Notes: generated from the sequence alone by a model not told the origin. 64,000 nucleotides of DNA from Brachionus manjavacas (GCA_019054805.1 JAHQIY010000007.1:1059501-1123500); one strand, 5' to 3'. Positions 35,208 through 47,954 are shown, counted from the stretch's first letter. Made by a program: numbers and translations.

Positions 35208-38200
35208 ATGGTTCTATACTGCCAACAAAAAAATACGGACAACCAAATAAAGGAGAACCGGGACACATACAGCATCAGCGAGCCCAAGGACAGACTTGGC
35301 TCGTATTTGTTAAATGCCATCGAATACCAGCACATTTTTTTCCTCGAAAAAATAAAGACCTATTTTTTTTCATCTATAAGTTTTTTTTTTATTTGTCTTT
35401 TCAGTCAGCTCACACAATTGTTTACTAAAAATTTTGGTATTTTCACCAAGTATTCGTCAAGATGTAAAAAAAAATCGCGTCACCAAACGAGTTTTGGCAA
35501 AAACATGAAAAGTTTTGTTTTCATATGTTTATTATCGTCATCGGAAACAGTCTCTGCTAGCAACCAAAATTCTACTGGCCTTAACCAGACTTTAAATTGT
35601 GAAAAAGTCTTAAAAAAAAAGCTCTTTTATGACGAAAACTTGTTCAAAGAGTTAAAAATGAACGAAACACTAATCAATTTATACAGGTCTTGTTACAAAG
35701 ATGTATTTCACGAATACCGATCGTCAAAATTTTTCGTTCCTAATCCCGGTCAAAAAGAATGCTTTGTTAATCAAATAGAGCCAAACCATATACTTTACGA
35801 ACTTATTTTTAATAAAGACAAAAAGTTAATATCTCAAAGTGTTTTAGATAGGATAGATCTTGTGTGTAATAACAATCAGCTAAAGGACCTCGATAGAGCA
35901 TTTTTTTTGATTGAATATGAACATTCACTTTGTGGGAATATTTTTAAAAACTCAGTAAAAAATTCTCATCTAAAAGAGTACATTTTTCAAGAAAATGACA
36001 GAGTAGAACACAGCAATAAAATTCACTCGGTCTCCAGTCGTCATCATCACAATAGGCGCTACGATTTTTCCCGTGTAATGTCCCAAAAATTTTACTCTAT
36101 TGCCAATAACAGCAATCAACCAAAACCAAATGGTTCAAAATTTAGAAATATTAATTTAAATTCTCAAAAAACACATCTCAACAATTGTTCATTGATTCTA
36201 TTGAACATTTATCTTTTATCTCATACAGCAAGTTGTTCTTTCGAGGATTTTCTCGAAAGTTTGAATCATTTCGATTGTATGTCAAATTATTTTTCTGTAA
36301 GATCAAATTGTAATAAATGTCAAGTGAGTTTAATTTTTTAATATGTTTATTAATTGATTTCATTTCAATTTGAATCATTCATTTAGAATGGTTTAATTTT
36401 TTGCTTTTGAGTTATAAAATGTATCTACTGTTGAAATAACATTGAAAAAATGCGATGTTTCAAGAAACTTTTTAGTGAAATAGAACGAGTTTAACTTTTA
36501 TTTGAAAAATTGAAAAAAAATATATAAAATTCTTTCTTTAACTTCATTTAGATTAAATATTAAATTTAATCTTAAAAACTTTACGGTAAGCTTGTACGGC
36601 CACGAGCAGTGCTGTGTTAGAAAAGTTATTTCACTTATCATTGAATTAAAATTTAATTTAGAATAGAAATTTTTACCAAGATACTTGATCTGATACCCAG
36701 TTTAAAAATTTTTTAATGAAAAAACAAAGTTAACTGGGTTTATTTTTAAATGTAATCGACCAATTTTCTTGGTATAAATTTCGATTCTAAATTAAATTTT
36801 AATTTTAACATATTCCTTAATAAAAACTAGATTCTCAGAACTACCAAATTCTCCTGACTTGAATACAATTAAAATGATATAGAGTGTAACAGAATGAAAC
36901 CCAAGCTCTTAAAGCTATTTTTGAATTTCACCAGAAATTAACACCAGAAAAATGTCATTCTTTTATTAATACTTTTAAAAGAAGTAATTGGAATTAAAAT
37001 TAAAAAAATCAAGAGGAAATACATTTTGTAGTTCAAACACAAAAAATTAAACCAAATTTATAAATTTTTAAGCCCTCTTACAAATTCAAAAAAAAAAAAA
37101 TTCTCCTGTCATTAATTAAAAAAGTAAAGCATATTTAAAATTAATAATTAAATCAGTATAGCAAATGATAGAAGAACCATTGAATTTTTTGTCAATTTGC
37201 AAAAAAAATTATCAATAGAATTCCCGAAAGTTTAAAAAAAATTGAAATTATAAAAAAAGAATGAATCGAAACATAAGTTTATTTTGAAATTAATTTAAAC
37301 AAAAAATCTATTCAAAATAAGAAGCATTCAATAATTTTTCCCTCTATTTGACGAACCACAATTATTAAATTTTTTCCTTATCTAATGCAATTTGAAAAAA
37401 GATCTAATTTACATAATAGTGTTTTGGTGCGGTTTTTTTAAATATTGAAAAATTTAATTTTCTTAAATATTATCTTTTACATTTCAAACTTTAAGTATTT
37501 TAGAAAACCTACATTAAGCAATTTAGTTGTCAATTTTAAATAGCACAACATTTTAAAATTTGTTTCTCTTTTATGTTAATTTTTTTGAAATTCTTAATGT
37601 TTTTTTATAAAAGCCAATTTTTTTCATTGCTGCTCATCCAACAATCAAAATCTGCTTTAAATTTATCTACTGAAAGTGAATAAAAATAAAATTTTTATTC
37701 GAAAAGAAAATTTTTTTTTTTATATTTAATAAAATAAGCTTTATTTGAAAAAATATTCAAATCAAGCTTTAATGAGGAATTGTTAAAATATTCGATTCAA
37801 TGGTTTGTTCGAAGAAATATTATCCTCATTTGCTCTAATCATACTTTTAATCTTAAATACAAAAATTGAATAATATTTTTAAAATAAGATTTTTTTTCTA
37901 ATATTTTATAGAAAAATTTAACTTGTACTTGAAATTTTATTTTAAATTAGTGAAAATGTTGGACGTTTTCAATTTTGCAAAATTTTACGTAGAATATTTT
38001 TTTTATTTAAATTTTAAATTAGAATTAGAATTTTCAAATTTTATCTTATGTGATAATTTTAAATTTTTTAGATTATTTCTTTAATAAAATACAACTCTCA
38101 ATTTAATATTAATCAATTTATTTAACTAGGATGCATACAAAAAATGGTTGTGTTCATCTATGATTCCATACTTTTTTGAAAATGACAAATTGGCAAAGCC

Positions 38201-38789
38201 ATGCCAGCATTATTGTTACACTGTTGAAAACATGTGTCCATTTTTCCGACCTACAGATAGCTACGGAGGACAGCCTGTTTTTCATTGCCGTAATGTTGTG
38301 CAAGTAATGGAGTCAAAACCAGATGGATATGAAGACGATGATGAGAACTATATTGATGAAGGTTTAAATTTTAATTAAAAAAAAAAATAAATAAATAAAT
38401 ATTTTTAAGATAAATTTGATGATGATCGCTGCTATGGTGAATGTAGTGTCACGAATAAAAATCAAACTCAAATGAATGTTGATCTAAATTTGATAATAAA
38501 AGAAAAAATGAGCTCTATAGTTTATTCGAATTCAAACTTTATCCAAAATTTATCAATTGATTCAATGTTTGACATATGGAATAAGCTTAAGTCTAACCAA
38601 AATTCAAACATTAATCTGTTCGCTACGAGTAAAATTGATTTTAGCTCGAGTTTTAATCCAAAGGGTCGTTTTAATAATTTTTATGAATGCCTTTTTGGCT
38701 TTCAACCGGTTATTTCGTCTTCCGGACAACTTTTAAAATACAGTTCATTTATTAATTTTGTATTAATTACTTTTATTTTTTATTTTTAA
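35208..38789 (+). CDS. NALF1: NALF/FAM155 (NLF-1) NALCN channel auxiliary factor
   Basis: Homologue of NALF1/2 (FAM155, worm NLF-1), an ER/membrane glycoprotein needed for folding and surface delivery of the NALCN sodium leak channel. Exons up to 36323, 38130-38361 and 38410-38789. The Cys-rich core spans the first splice: SNCNKCQ then DAYKKWLCSSMIPYFF, KPCQHYCYTVENMCPFF, DSYGGQPVFHCRN and DDDRCYGECSVTN. These match the family's conserved cysteines. The ORF opens at 35208, but the start is uncertain: a TM-like stretch near residue 55 and a signal-like MKSFVFICLLSSSETVSAS near 35505 are alternatives (575 residues with the first). The C-terminus is hydrophobic (SSFINFVLITFIFYF), as in vertebrate NALF. 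Exon 2 uses a weak donor (GTTTAA). Intron 1 (1.8 kb) holds a Tc1 relic. Confidence 0.9.
36386..37070 (+). mobile_element. Tc1-like DNA transposon relic in NALF intron 1
   Basis: Inverted terminal-region copies: GGTTTAATTTTTTGCTTTTG at about 36390 and its reverse complement at 37031-37065. Between them, at 36838-37020, decayed frames show NSPDLNTIK and ALKAIFEFHQKLTPEKCHSF then INTFKR, the C-terminal part of a Tc1 transposase (the D-x-N-PIE..W region). The rest of the transposase is missing, so it is a deleted, dead copy. The terminal sequence matches the orphan at 17118-17190. Confidence 0.7.
36645..36803. mobile_element. Hairpin MITE nested in the Tc1 relic
   Basis: Outer arms ATTAAAATTTAATTTAGAAT (36645-36664) and its exact reverse complement (36784-36803) continue inward as imperfect arms (GAAATTTTTACCAAG / CTTGGTATAAATTTC; CCCAGTT / AACTGGG) to a loop of about 30 nt. 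This is nearly an all-stem foldback element of 159 bp. Confidence 0.8.
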
Positions 38790-39540
38790 TTCCTTAAAAA
38801 CGTCTATTTGTCTTAATTTGTAAATAAAAACTTAATGACCTTTAAATTTGTTTAGAAAATTAGATTTATAAGTTAAAAAATATAAAATGCACTCTGTAAT
38901 TTTCGCTTAGATATTCCTAAGTTAACTAATGAATTTGGCACATATTAACTTGATAAACATCTCATGAAATTTTTATTGTTTTTGCCTCAAGCTTTGATTT
39001 GTCACTTTTTTGAGACTGAGCAGATTTTAAACAAACCTTTTTTAAAGTCTAAGTTTTAATTTTTAGTTTGATTGATTTTTTCTAAGTTTTAGTTTTAAGT
39101 CTATTTCCTAGTTTTTTAATTTAAGTAAATTAGCTTATTTTTACTTAAAAAATAAAGTAATTTTTAAGTAAAATTAATATTGCAGCACATGATCGCGGTC
39201 ACATGAACTTTTTACCCACAGAAAGGAAAAAAATAAAATTGACAATTGGCATGAAAAAAAAATTTAAAGACAATGACTTGACTTAAGTAAAGACTTGTGA
39301 CCTAAAATTGTGATTTTAAGACTTTAAAAGATGACTAAAAGCATAAAAAATTTAAAATTTAAAATGATAAATTGAATCCATTCTGTTTCCAAGCTCATTT
39401 TTTTCCAGGCGTTGCAGATTTATCAAGAAGCCAATTTACACTTAATTTACAAAGCACGCTAAAACAATGTTAAAAAATGCTTTTTAAAATTATTTGGTCA
39501 CCTTGAACCAGTTAAAGTGAACAAATAATCGAATTTATTA
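38790..39540. other. Intergenic 3' of NALF, no gene seen
   Basis: NALF 3' UTR and AT-rich filler. No feature recognised. Confidence 0.5.
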
Positions 39541-39825
39541 TAAGATTTAACACAGCTAAGTACGATAGTACTCAACTCTGTCTAATTGCTACCTTACTAT
39601 TTCCTCTTTTTTTCCTGAAACCTGAACTATGTAAACATGTGCCACATGTAACAATCTATGTCTCCTTAACTTTCAATTTTTTTTAGCTTATTTACTTTAT
39701 TTTGATTTTTTTTTATCTCATTTATTAACTTTAATTTTATTTTTGATTTTTATTTTTTCTTAATTTATTCTGAAGGAGCCCTAGCTCGGTACAGAAAACA
39801 AATAAATAAGATAATAATCTGTCTT
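39541..39825 (+). repeat. LINE 3' UTR fragment (family B)
   Basis: T/C-rich stretch ending TTCTGAAGGAGCCCTAGCTC then GGTACAGAAAACAAATAAAT and AAGATAATAAT. This is the same 3' terminus as the LINE at 8955-9845 (TCTGAAGGAGCGTATGCTCG ... AAAACAAATAAATAATAAT). Upstream CAGCTAAGTACGATAGTACT near 39555 may also belong to it. No coding part remains. Confidence 0.75.
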
Positions 39826-40985
39826 TAAACTAGTTTTATATAATTAAATAATAAAAATAGTAAAATTTGATATCTAATTCAGAACCCTCGATTATGCCTG
39901 ACTAATTTCTCTACATGTTATCACTTAGAATAAACATCAATTAAAAGGTTTTTGATTAAAAATTCATAGAATTAATGGAATCACAGAACCATAATATTAT
40001 TTTAATTATTAGTTCAAACACTCTAAAAATCTTCTTAATTAATATATATTAATTCGCATACTGTAACAATTTCGAACATTAATTCTATTATACGACTTTT
40101 TTTCATTTCATTTTAAAATTCAATTTTTATATCAGGAAATAAATTTTCTACCTTAAAATGAATAATTATAAGTGATATTTGAATGAAAACAAAAATCATT
40201 TTTATGAGCTAATAAGTTCATTTCCATCAAAATTATCAAGCTTATTTAATTTTTACAATACCAGAATATGTTAGACGCTTAGTTAGGCAACAATTGTGAA
40301 TAAAATTTTCTAAAATATTGAAAATAATAATAAAATTGTCAAATTGACGTTTTAATATCGAAATCTAATTAATTAATGATCGGTTTTACTTGTGTATTTG
40401 TCATGGCTAAGAAAAAATCTTAGAAAAGATTTAAAAATCATTAGATATTAGAATAATTCAATATATAAAATCGATATTATTTTTCATTTTTTCTTTACTA
40501 AAATTTGATAATCTATTTTGCAAAATTTAGCTCAAGAATATTTTTTCTTGGCTCATTTGTTTTCAAACAATTATTTTTAAAAATATTTTACTCAAATGTT
40601 TTAAATACGATCCACTATTGATTATTTAAATAATCCATAATGACGCACTATAATTAATCTGCGTAATATACAATTTATTAAGTCAACTATGTCTTACGCT
40701 TTCAAAGGAAGTGAAAAAAGATTACTTTACATTCTAATGTAGCTAATTTAAATAATTACTCAAGCCTTTTGCGTAGCATGGATTATTTTATTGAAAAATA
40801 TTTCCTGTTTTGTGTTATTGTAAAATTTTCTCTTCATACATAAAAATAAATTAATAAAGCGTATAAAAATACAAGAATAAAATTTTTACGACAGAATTTT
40901 TAATTAAAAATTTAAAAAAAAATCGAAAAATTTTGTCTTTAATTATTTTTACTAAAGCTTAGATTCAAGAATTAAACAAAGACTG
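39826..40985. other. Intergenic upstream of PDE9A
   Basis: AT-rich, no exon or repeat recognised; expected to contain the PDE9A promoter. Confidence 0.5.
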
Positions 40986-43900
40986 ATGGGCATTGGAGCT
41001 TTGTCAGGTGTCAATCAAACAAACAAATTTATCTACATAGATTACAAAGGAAAAGTTCATAAGGTATTATAAAAAATTTTTAGAAATATAATTTTTCAAA
41101 TCAAAAACTGTTAAATCTAATTTTCCATTATTTAAAAGGAGTGCAAAAATATTTGGGTTAAATAAAAGTAAATTCAAATGTAAATTAAAATTTTTAGATA
41201 CAATAGAAAACTATATATTAAAAATCGAAAAAAAACAAAAAAAATTAATTAATCAAAACATCAAAATTCTTTAAAAACAAACACCTTTAAGATAATATTA
41301 CGTGAATTTCGTAGTATTACTGAAATTATTGAAATTAAATTTGCAATTAGCTACCAAAGAAGGTCAAACTTTCCATGCTTTTATCATGTTCAAAAATTAA
41401 TCATTCAATGATTAATTTGTTTCTTTCTTTAAAGATATTTAAAAAGAATAGATTTTTAAAAACTTTTTTATCAGATTTTTGAAAATGAAAAATTAAAACA
41501 AATTCTTATTTAGCTGCTTGATATTAATATTTTCTTAAGGTAGCTTTTTCTAGAAATTCAAGCAACCAAGAACTCCAATATTTAGTAAAAACGGCATTGA
41601 AAACAAACAAGTTTGTTAAAAGCATTTAATTAACTCTATTTAAAAGAGAAAATTTATTTTATAAAACTATTCGAAAGGTGTGCTCAAATAATTCTGAAAG
41701 ATTCAGATGAAAATTGCATTCAACTTTCGGCGTCCATTCCAATAAATCCTATTAGGTTAAAATAAGAAAAACTTTAGATAAAATATTATTTTTAAATAAT
41801 CAAATTTTAGCAATCCATACAAAGTGGACTTTTTGGATTTTAACTCTCAGAGTAAAGTTCTTGAATTGTATTTACATTTATTAATTTTTTTCTTTTCAAG
41901 ATGGAATGGAATATAAAAATAATGATGATACAAAAACTCAAGAATTTCTTGCACAAGTAATGAAAGAGTTTTCTAAGTAATGTTTAAATTAAAAAAAAAT
42001 AGACAATTATTTTACTATTCTGTAGGGCTATTAAATTCGAAGATTCGCAAAAAGAACTTATGGAACGAATAACAAATTTAGAAAACCGAATAGATGGTTC
42101 GAGAAGTTGATATAATTTTAATTTAAAAACATTTTTTAAGTGATCAAATGTTTAATTTTTAAGTGGAGAGTCTGAAAGCTATAGAGGTCGAAAAATGCCG
42201 AAAAGAAGTCAAAGACCTTAGAGAGATGTTCCAAAAGGCTTCTTTACCAAAACAAGAGGATAGAACAAAGTTTGAAATGTTTTTTTTTATTTATTTATTT
42301 TATTAAAATTATATCAATACAATTTTTTCCTATTCAAATAAATTATTTTATTCAAAGGAAGTTAGTAATGGAAAATATTCCTAATTATCAAAAGTACCAG
42401 CTTTCTCAAGAAACCATTCAATATTTAAAAACACCTACATTTAACATTTGGCATTGGGAAGCTAATGAAGTAACAAATTAAAATAATTTAAAAATTTATT
42501 TTATCATGCAATTTTAGATGCTAACTTTAATAGAGCATATGTATCATGAATTAGGGTTGGTAAAAGAGTTCAACATAAACCCTACTACTCTCAGAAGATG
42601 GCTAGTAAATAAAAGGAAGCTAAATTAATTATTTAAATTAAATTTGTCATAGCTGTGTATACAGGCTAATTATAGAAACAATCCGTTTCACAATTTTCGG
42701 CATTGCTTCTGTGTGGCTCAAATGATGTACGGAATGATTCATTTGTGCAATTTGCAGTCATATATGTCAAAAATAGAAATTGCTACATTGATTACGGCTG
42801 CCATTTGCCACGACTTGGATCACCCTGGTTATAATAATGCGTAAAAATCATTTTTTTGTCAAGAATCAATAAAAATTAATTTTAAATAACAAGTTATCAA
42901 ATAAATGCTCGAACTGAATTGGCAATAAGATATAATGATATTTCGCCTCTTGAAAATCACCATTGTGCTGTTGCATTCCAAATTTTTTCCAACCCAGCCT
43001 GTAATATATTCTTTAATGTTTCAGATGAAACCTTCAGAGAAATAAGAGGAGTAAAATTGGTTTAATATAATTTAACTGACATGATATTTTTTAAAATTAG
43101 AATATGGTTAAACTGATTCTGGCAACAGATATGGCAAAACATAAGGAAATCCTTGCTGAACTTGAAGAATACGTTGCTTCTTTTGATTTTAAGAACAAGG
43201 ATCACATGAACGCAGTAAATTAACTAAATTATTTTTTAACTCTTAACTTTTTTAAAAAAGCTAAAAATGATTTTGATCAAATGCTGTGATATTTCAAATG
43301 AAGTTCGACCTATGGAAATATCTGAGCCTTGGTTAGATTGTTTATTGGAAGAGTACTTTAATCAGGTAATAAAATTTCTAATTGTTTTATGGATAAATAT
43401 CGTAAATCAATTAAAGCCCTAGATGATAAGTTGTGATATTAAATTTTCATTTCTAAATCATGCGGAATTTGCTTTTTTAAAATTTGATGAACTAAATGCT
43501 AAATTTTTATTATTTATAAAATAATTCATTAATGGCTTTAATTCCTTAAATAAAAAAGCTTAGTAACAATGTTTAGAAAAGCACAAATTTTGTGACAGAA
43601 AAATTGACGTTTTTTAAAGGTTTTTTAAAATTTTAATCATTAATTTATTTTTAAGCTAGTAATTTTTTTTTGCTGTCTCAAAATTAAAAACACCTCTAGA
43701 AGAAAAAAAAATATAGATGAAAAACAAAATGTTCCTTTAATTTAGTGACCAAATAGGAATTTTAAAGATATATATTTTACAAGGATAATCAACCATTTTT
43801 TTTTCTAAGTCCGATCGTGAGAAAGAAGAAGGCCTTCCAGTTGCTCCTTTCATGGATAGGTAAATTTTTGTATTTTTTTTAAGTTAGCTTTTAAAGAAAA

Positions 43901-44138
43901 TTTTTTCAGGGAAAAAGTAACTAAACCTGGAGCTCAAGTTGGTTTCATTAAATTTGTTTTAATACCAATGTTTGAGGCGGTTGCAAAAGTAAATTTTTCA
44001 AATTTTTAAAAAATCTTAATTTATAATTTTTTGCTTAAGATATTTCCGATTGTTCAAGAAACAATGGTCACAACTTTATACCAATCGTACAACAGATACA
44101 ATCAACTGATTGAAGCTGAAACAAAAGATAACAAATAA
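40986..44138 (+). CDS. PDE9A: PDE9A, cGMP-specific 3',5'-cyclic phosphodiesterase
   Basis: High-affinity cGMP phosphodiesterase. Sixteen exons: 40986-41063, 41540-41610, 41678-41755, 41811-41851, 41901-41976, 42026-42096, 42164-42269, 42358-42469, 42518-42604, 42653-42840, 42894-43050, 43101-43214, 43261-43365, 43810-43859, 43910-43988 and 44040-44138. They total 1512 nt (503 residues), all in phase. The N-terminus [20 protein letters not shown] aligns with human PDE9A. A coiled region ([19 protein letters not shown]) precedes the catalytic domain (about residues 180-495). Metal-site motifs: HNFRHCF (253-257), [12 protein letters not shown] and LATDMAKH. The nucleotide-selecting Gln sits in [14 protein letters not shown]. 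Exon 14 is [17 protein letters not shown], nearly invariant in PDE9. Most introns are 46-60 bp; the first and thirteenth are about 0.45 kb. Complete and apparently active. Confidence 0.97.
41343..41366 (+). repeat. Short LINE family A fragment in PDE9A intron 1
   Basis: GCAATTAGCTACCAAAGA matches 18 of 18 bases of the family A 3' end at 55347-55364. No tail is attached. Could be a relic or chance. Confidence 0.35.
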
Positions 44139-45184
44139 ATTCTAATAATTACACAAAGAAATCTAAAATTGAATTATTTTTGTCGTTTCATTCAATTATT
44201 TTGGAATTTCTAGTTTCGCTAAAAAAGGTCTAATAAAAATAATAATAATAAAAATAAAAAGCTACAGCAGACTAGTCTATTTTCTCTTTTACCTTGATCC
44301 AGTTAAATATTTTTTAACACTCAAGGAAAAGACAATTTTTTTTTTATTTTTTAATAATCTTAGCTTTTTAAAATATTAAATCAGTATAAAATTATGAAAA
44401 ATATTTGTTTAATTTTAATCCTTTATTTTTGAAATTGAAATTTTTATTTACCACAAATTTATTTAAAATTCACTTGAGATTATAAAAAATTACCTCTATT
44501 TTAAAATGATTTTAAAATAAATTGACTTTATATCCAACTAAGAGACCAAGTCCAAAATTGATTTATATTTTTGAACTCAAAAAATTTAGCTTTGATTAGA
44601 AAATACCCATTTTTTTTGAGAATTTGATCTTTGGTTTCAATCTTTCTTAAAATAAATATTCAAAAATAACTTTACTTTAAAAAAGAGAAAAAAATGTGAC
44701 CAGAATTTGGTTACTTTATTTTTGAAAATGTTTGGAGCATTTTTAAGATTAAGGGCCAATTTTAAAACCAAAGAGCTGTACATTTTTTATGTTTGTGTCA
44801 CGGTTTTCAAATCGAGCTATAGTTTGTCTTCTAACTAAAGGATAAATTTCGAGAAATTGAAAAAAATGAACTCTTACCGAACAAGCTACTTCGGTGTCAT
44901 CAAAAAAATCTAATTATTTAACAGCTTTAATTTATGGCTAATTTTCTCTACTCGAATTTAAAAAAATGATTTTTTTTGAGCAAAAATTAATCTTAAAAAA
45001 ATAATTTTATTGATAATTTTTATAATGTATAGTTTTTTTTGTTTTTCAAGTAATTCTAAATTATTCATAAAGGCATTAATTTTAAATTTTACATAAAAAA
45101 AATAATAATATATAAAAAAGACAAGTTTAATAGTATAAAATAATCTACAAATTTTAAAAATGATGACAAAAACCTTCAATTGAT
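44139..45184. other. Intergenic between convergent PDE9A and MASTL
   Basis: 3' UTRs of both genes and AT-rich filler. A 73-codon frame at 44958-45179 is Phe/Ile/Lys noise. No feature recognised. Confidence 0.5.
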
Positions 45185-47954
45185 TTATCTACGCATCAAA
45201 CTGTCGCTTAGTTTTATATTTTGAATCTCATTTCGACTATCGAAATAGAACGTGTCCATCATATTGTCCGGCTGGGGTACAAACGGCGGCTGCTCATTCA
45301 TCAAATTGTCCCAATTCACTCCTTTGAAAAGCTGGTGTTCCTTCATTTGGCCCAGCCGCATCCTTTCATTTGAAAGCGGATTTAGAAGCTTCATAATTGC
45401 GTCCACCGCATGAGCCGAAAGCGCTTCTTCATTCTCTGGCCACTCGATCACCCGATTGAGAATGTTTTCAAAAATGAGCTGCGGCTCAGAGTCAGCAAAC
45501 GGAGTGATGCCGACCAAAAATTCATACAAGCACACTCCAAGCGCCCACCAGTCTACACCCTCATTGTGGTACTCGCCCAGTAAAAGCTCTGGACTCAAGT
45601 AATCCGGCGTTCCGAACACCTGACGATTCTGCTGGTCCTCAACACTGGCTAGTCTACTTTTTTTTTTAAGTGTTTTGGGTGTTTTAGTCCTGAAGTTGGA
45701 TGAGCTCGGGTCTATTATTGAACTAGGGCCCATTGGCGATTTGAACATGTCCAAATTGTTGTTTAAGAATAGAAAAGAGGATGTAAAAAACTGGGCATTT
45801 GGCGGTGTCATCGCAATGGGGTTTAAATTTTCATTGTTGAATTTGAATCCGTCAGTGAACGAACTGGTCGAAACATTGTGCTGCTGAACCAATTGACTGC
45901 TGTTTTTGAATTTGATTTTTTTTTTAGTTTGGAGATCTGTGTGAAGAGACAAGTCATCGGTAAAATTGCACGAACAGCAATCACAGCATTGTGGCTCATT
46001 TTTTTGACCACTGGTTTGTTCATCATTAATTTTATTCGAGTAAAAGCAGTCGATGCCGCTAGATGAGATCGATGATGTGTCGCTGTCATCTGAGTGCAAC
46101 GACTCATCGCTGGACTCATCTTCGTCTAGTCTGACGCTTTTATCTGCATCGTTTCTGCACTCTTTGGGAATTTTTTCCTGCTGTAGCTTTTTCAGCAAAC
46201 GCTGAGAATTTTCTATAGGCGAAAGACTAATCCGGCTGCTAAAAGGCGCCTTTAGGATGTTGTTGGTCGATGAACATTTGTGCATTTCAAAACGGCGCCG
46301 AAAATTTTGTATCAGTGGATTTTCGGCGATTGGCGCTGTGTCTTTTTTAGACTCTTCTGGCTTGAAGCAGTCATCGCTCATGTCCATTTCTTGGCCATCA
46401 ACATTTTCATCTTTCATCTCACACATTGCACCATTATTTTCATTTTTTATTTTTATTGTTTGAAATTCGCCAGTGAGACCAGTTTTGAATAGAGGCGATG
46501 AATTTTCAAAAGATGGTTTACTTGACTCGATGTGCGAGCTTTCGTTGGACAGCGAGGCTATATCTTTAAAGTTAAGGATGTTCTTGCCGCGTAGCCAAGG
46601 CTTAAAGCCGCCTGATGTTTTATTTGAACTAAACGCAATGCATTTGTTCAGCAAACTTTTTCGCTTAACCAAATTTTTCGACCATCGCAGCGGTGTTTGT
46701 CTCCGTTGGCAAACGTCTATGGCCGCTGAAAACTGTCGCGAATTCGACAGACTTGACTGATTTAGCCGCTTTAGCTTGCTCTCGCTATTCATGCGGATTT
46801 CATGGTTGAGAGAAGTTTTTTGACAGGTCAGCGAGTCGTCTAAATTTTTGGCCTTGCGCGAACACTCATGGTGATGATGGTGACTCGACTTTAGCTTGTA
46901 AATGCAGGCATGTCCGCAATGCGGATGATGTTTGTTCTGATGACGGTGAGAGTGATAGTGATTTTTGTTTATTGTATTTGAACGATTTTTGGCATTTTTT
47001 ATGAAACTAACAAGGTTTAGATTTGATATGTCATTGCTGTTTTTGCGTCTAAACTCGGGACTCGAGTCTAAGTTGGACATGAAATAGGGTGAAAATTCAA
47101 TGTTTGAGGTGAGAGATAAAATTTGCCCCGGAGTTCTGTGGTAATTAAATTTGTTCATCTCGTGCATTTTGGAAGCAATGTTCGAATTTGAGTTCAGCTC
47201 ACTGATCCCACTGCTGGACTGATCTTCGAACACTTCGTCAGCCATCGATGACACCGAAGACTTAATGGAACGAATTTCTTGACTTTGTTCCCGGTGACCT
47301 AGTTGAGGATTTGAGGTTGAATTGCGGCCCGAGTTTATCATTGACTCTCGACGGTTATGCGGCTTGGGAGTTGGCAACAGATCCATTATGGTTATTTTGT
47401 GATTTATTTCAGATAAACCGAAATCTGTTAATTTTATGTGACCTGTAGCACTCAATAGCATATTGTCCGGTTTAATATCTCTTCAAGTTATGTTAAAGTT
47501 TTTTTCTAGTTTTATAGATTATTTTTTAATACCTGTGAATGATTCCATGTTGATGGAGATAATCAAGAGCTAGTGCAATCTCGCTGAGGTAAAAAATTGC
47601 CATTTTTTCGTCAAAAAATACCAAATTGTGCAGTAGGGTTTTTAAATCGCCACCAATCATGTATTCCATTACCAAGTAAACATGTTCTTTTGATTGCAGT
47701 GAGTAGAAAAGTTTGACTACAAATGGTGATTTGGAAATGGCCAGAGCGTCACGCTCGGCCACAACTTGGTGAGCCATATTCTTACGAACCATGACACCTT
47801 TTTCCATTACTTTAATTGCGTATATTTGTTTATCCGGTTTACTATCTGCTTTTGAACTGAGTTTTCGCCGGGCAAGGTAGACTTTGCCGAAACCGCCTGA
47901 TGTTAGCGGTTTTACAAACTCAAAATCTTCTATGCTTGGTTCACCAAAAACCAT
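45185..47954 (-). CDS. MASTL: MASTL/Greatwall mitotic kinase
   Basis: Greatwall kinase, an AGC-type Ser/Thr kinase that phosphorylates ENSA/ARPP19 to inhibit PP2A-B55 and hold the mitotic state. Exons 47954-47533 and 47480-45185 total 2718 nt (905 residues) with a 52-bp intron. The N-lobe has the Gly loop [14 protein letters not shown], the VAIK-type lysine in YAIKVMEKG and [12 protein letters not shown]. The splice falls inside the catalytic HRD ([12 protein letters not shown]). DFG is in LTDFGLSEI. Then comes the hallmark insert of about 590 residues between DFG and the activation loop (the family's NCMR), and [29 protein letters not shown] and the C-terminal tail FVPQPDN...FYFDSRN. The insert is Ser-rich and has a His cluster. 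All catalytic residues are present. Expressed divergently from the pyrophosphatase homologue 1.2 kb away. Confidence 0.96.

Noticed and set aside
42272-42481. 69-codon plus-strand frame beginning in PDE9A intron 7
   Set aside because: Only its second half is PDE9A exon 8; the first half is intron read-through.
45675-46760. Plus-strand frames opposite MASTL
   Set aside because: Antisense shadows of the MASTL insert; Ser-rich codons read as Cys/Leu/Val on the other strand.
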